The notes below the pieces were generated by a model. It searched no databases and was not told where the DNA came from. It saw nothing but the letters and a program-made list of their open reading frames with translations. Positions 63,460 to 64,000 of a DNA stretch of 64,000 bases are shown piece by piece. A program made the translations under genes and the position numbers. The DNA comes from Prosopocoilus inquinatus (Eukaryota; Arthropoda; Insecta; Coleoptera; Lucanidae): contig CM069873.1 in NCBI GenBank assembly GCA_036172665.1, forward strand, positions 39,298,001 through 39,362,000, given 5' to 3'. Every line of letters begins with the position of its first letter. The stretch's first letter is position 1.

Positions 63460-64000
63460 GTAGTATAAGATTGTCAACATTATATTTAAATGACTTCTTA
63501 TTTATTGTTTAAATTAATGCAGGTTTGGGTTACGTATGTACTATTATACGTCGTCCATTCGTCTAATTTCCAAAGTAGTTTGCCATACATTTATACATTT
63601 ATATTAGACACCTGAGACGATGCACTGGCGAAACCCCACAATATACATCACAAAATACTATTTATAGAATATTTCTATGTCGCTTCTCGTCTCATTTTTG
63701 GTCGGTCAAGACCACGCCCTTCAATGCTCTACTACCCTTGCCGTCACCCCGCAAGAGAAACTTTAATAAAGAAAGTCGCGCACGCCCTTTAATTATTAAT
63801 AATAACGGATGAGACAAACATGACATTTTAAAATGACTCATTTTGGAAAGTAGAGGACAGAGCAAAAGACTTTAAGACAAGTTGCATTAAATTTTAATTA
63901 ATGAACTGTCGTCCTGGTACGAACTTTTTCAAACAAGTAATTAGATCGTGTTTAAGACAACGAAAAAAATGATTTTTAAACCATTCAGCTGACAGTTTCG
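63460..64000. other. Non-coding end of window
   Basis: No gene or repeat that I can support. Confidence 0.45.

Overview
This window looks like repeat-dense, AT-rich insect (arthropod) chromosomal DNA. The reasons are eukaryotic introns with GT-AG ends, insect-type Maverick/Polinton and Ty3 elements, a densovirus capsid relic, and no convincing intact host gene. Almost everything recognisable is a mobile element or viral relic, often nested, and most carry stops, frameshifts or deletions.

Layout. 1-17.2 kb is a decayed Maverick/Polinton. PolB is on +. On - are integrase, a small ORF, a coiled-coil gene and the packaging ATPase (2.4-5.8 kb), then after a foreign-looking 6-kb middle the exonuclease-like gene, a small ORF, the major capsid (internally deleted), the penton/minor capsid, the adenovirus-type protease, a phospholipase A2-like/membrane protein and an accessory gene (12.0-17.2 kb). 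The middle (5.8-12.0 kb) holds a three-exon gene and two long ORFs I cannot identify. 17.3-17.9 kb is a repeat-rich tract ending in a 40-nt palindrome that could be the Maverick end. 23.9-31.5 kb is a terminal-inverted-repeat element that split a densovirus VP gene at a GTAC target. Inside it sits a Ty3/gypsy element (26.17-30.92 kb) with nearly identical LTRs. 38.3-42.5 kb is a complete-looking PIF/Harbinger transposon with a four-exon transposase and a two-exon Myb/SANT-like gene. 43.9-44.7 kb is an envelope-like ORF. 45.6-51.5 kb is a second, degraded Ty3/gypsy on -. 57.9-59.1 kb is a third Ty3 integrase fragment. 59.5-60.7 kb is a non-autonomous hAT element. 61.5-62.8 kb is a non-LTR element that has lost its reverse transcriptase.

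The most striking system is a family of short elements built on a 312-nt unit. Each full unit carries a complete type I hammerhead ribozyme: CTGAAGA and GAAA core, GTC cleavage triplet, stem I with an internal loop, five-pair stem II, and a self-complementary four-base stem III that implies cleavage as a dimer. Copies interrupt the Maverick PolB gene, the gypsy 3' LTR and two intergenic sites. Each has 12-13-bp target duplications, one constant terminus, a variable or truncated other terminus, and tandem plus inverted arrangement. That combination matches what is known of Penelope-like elements and animal retrozymes, and a degenerate Penelope-type GIY-YIG endonuclease lies at 23.5 kb. A second foldback family (43.5 and 45.1 kb) also has 12-13-bp duplications and a hammerhead-like core at its apex.

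Relative ages can be read from the nesting: densovirus integration, then the TIR element, then gypsy, then the hammerhead element; and Maverick, then the hammerhead element. All assignments rest on reading the sequence and remembered family features; no database search was run.
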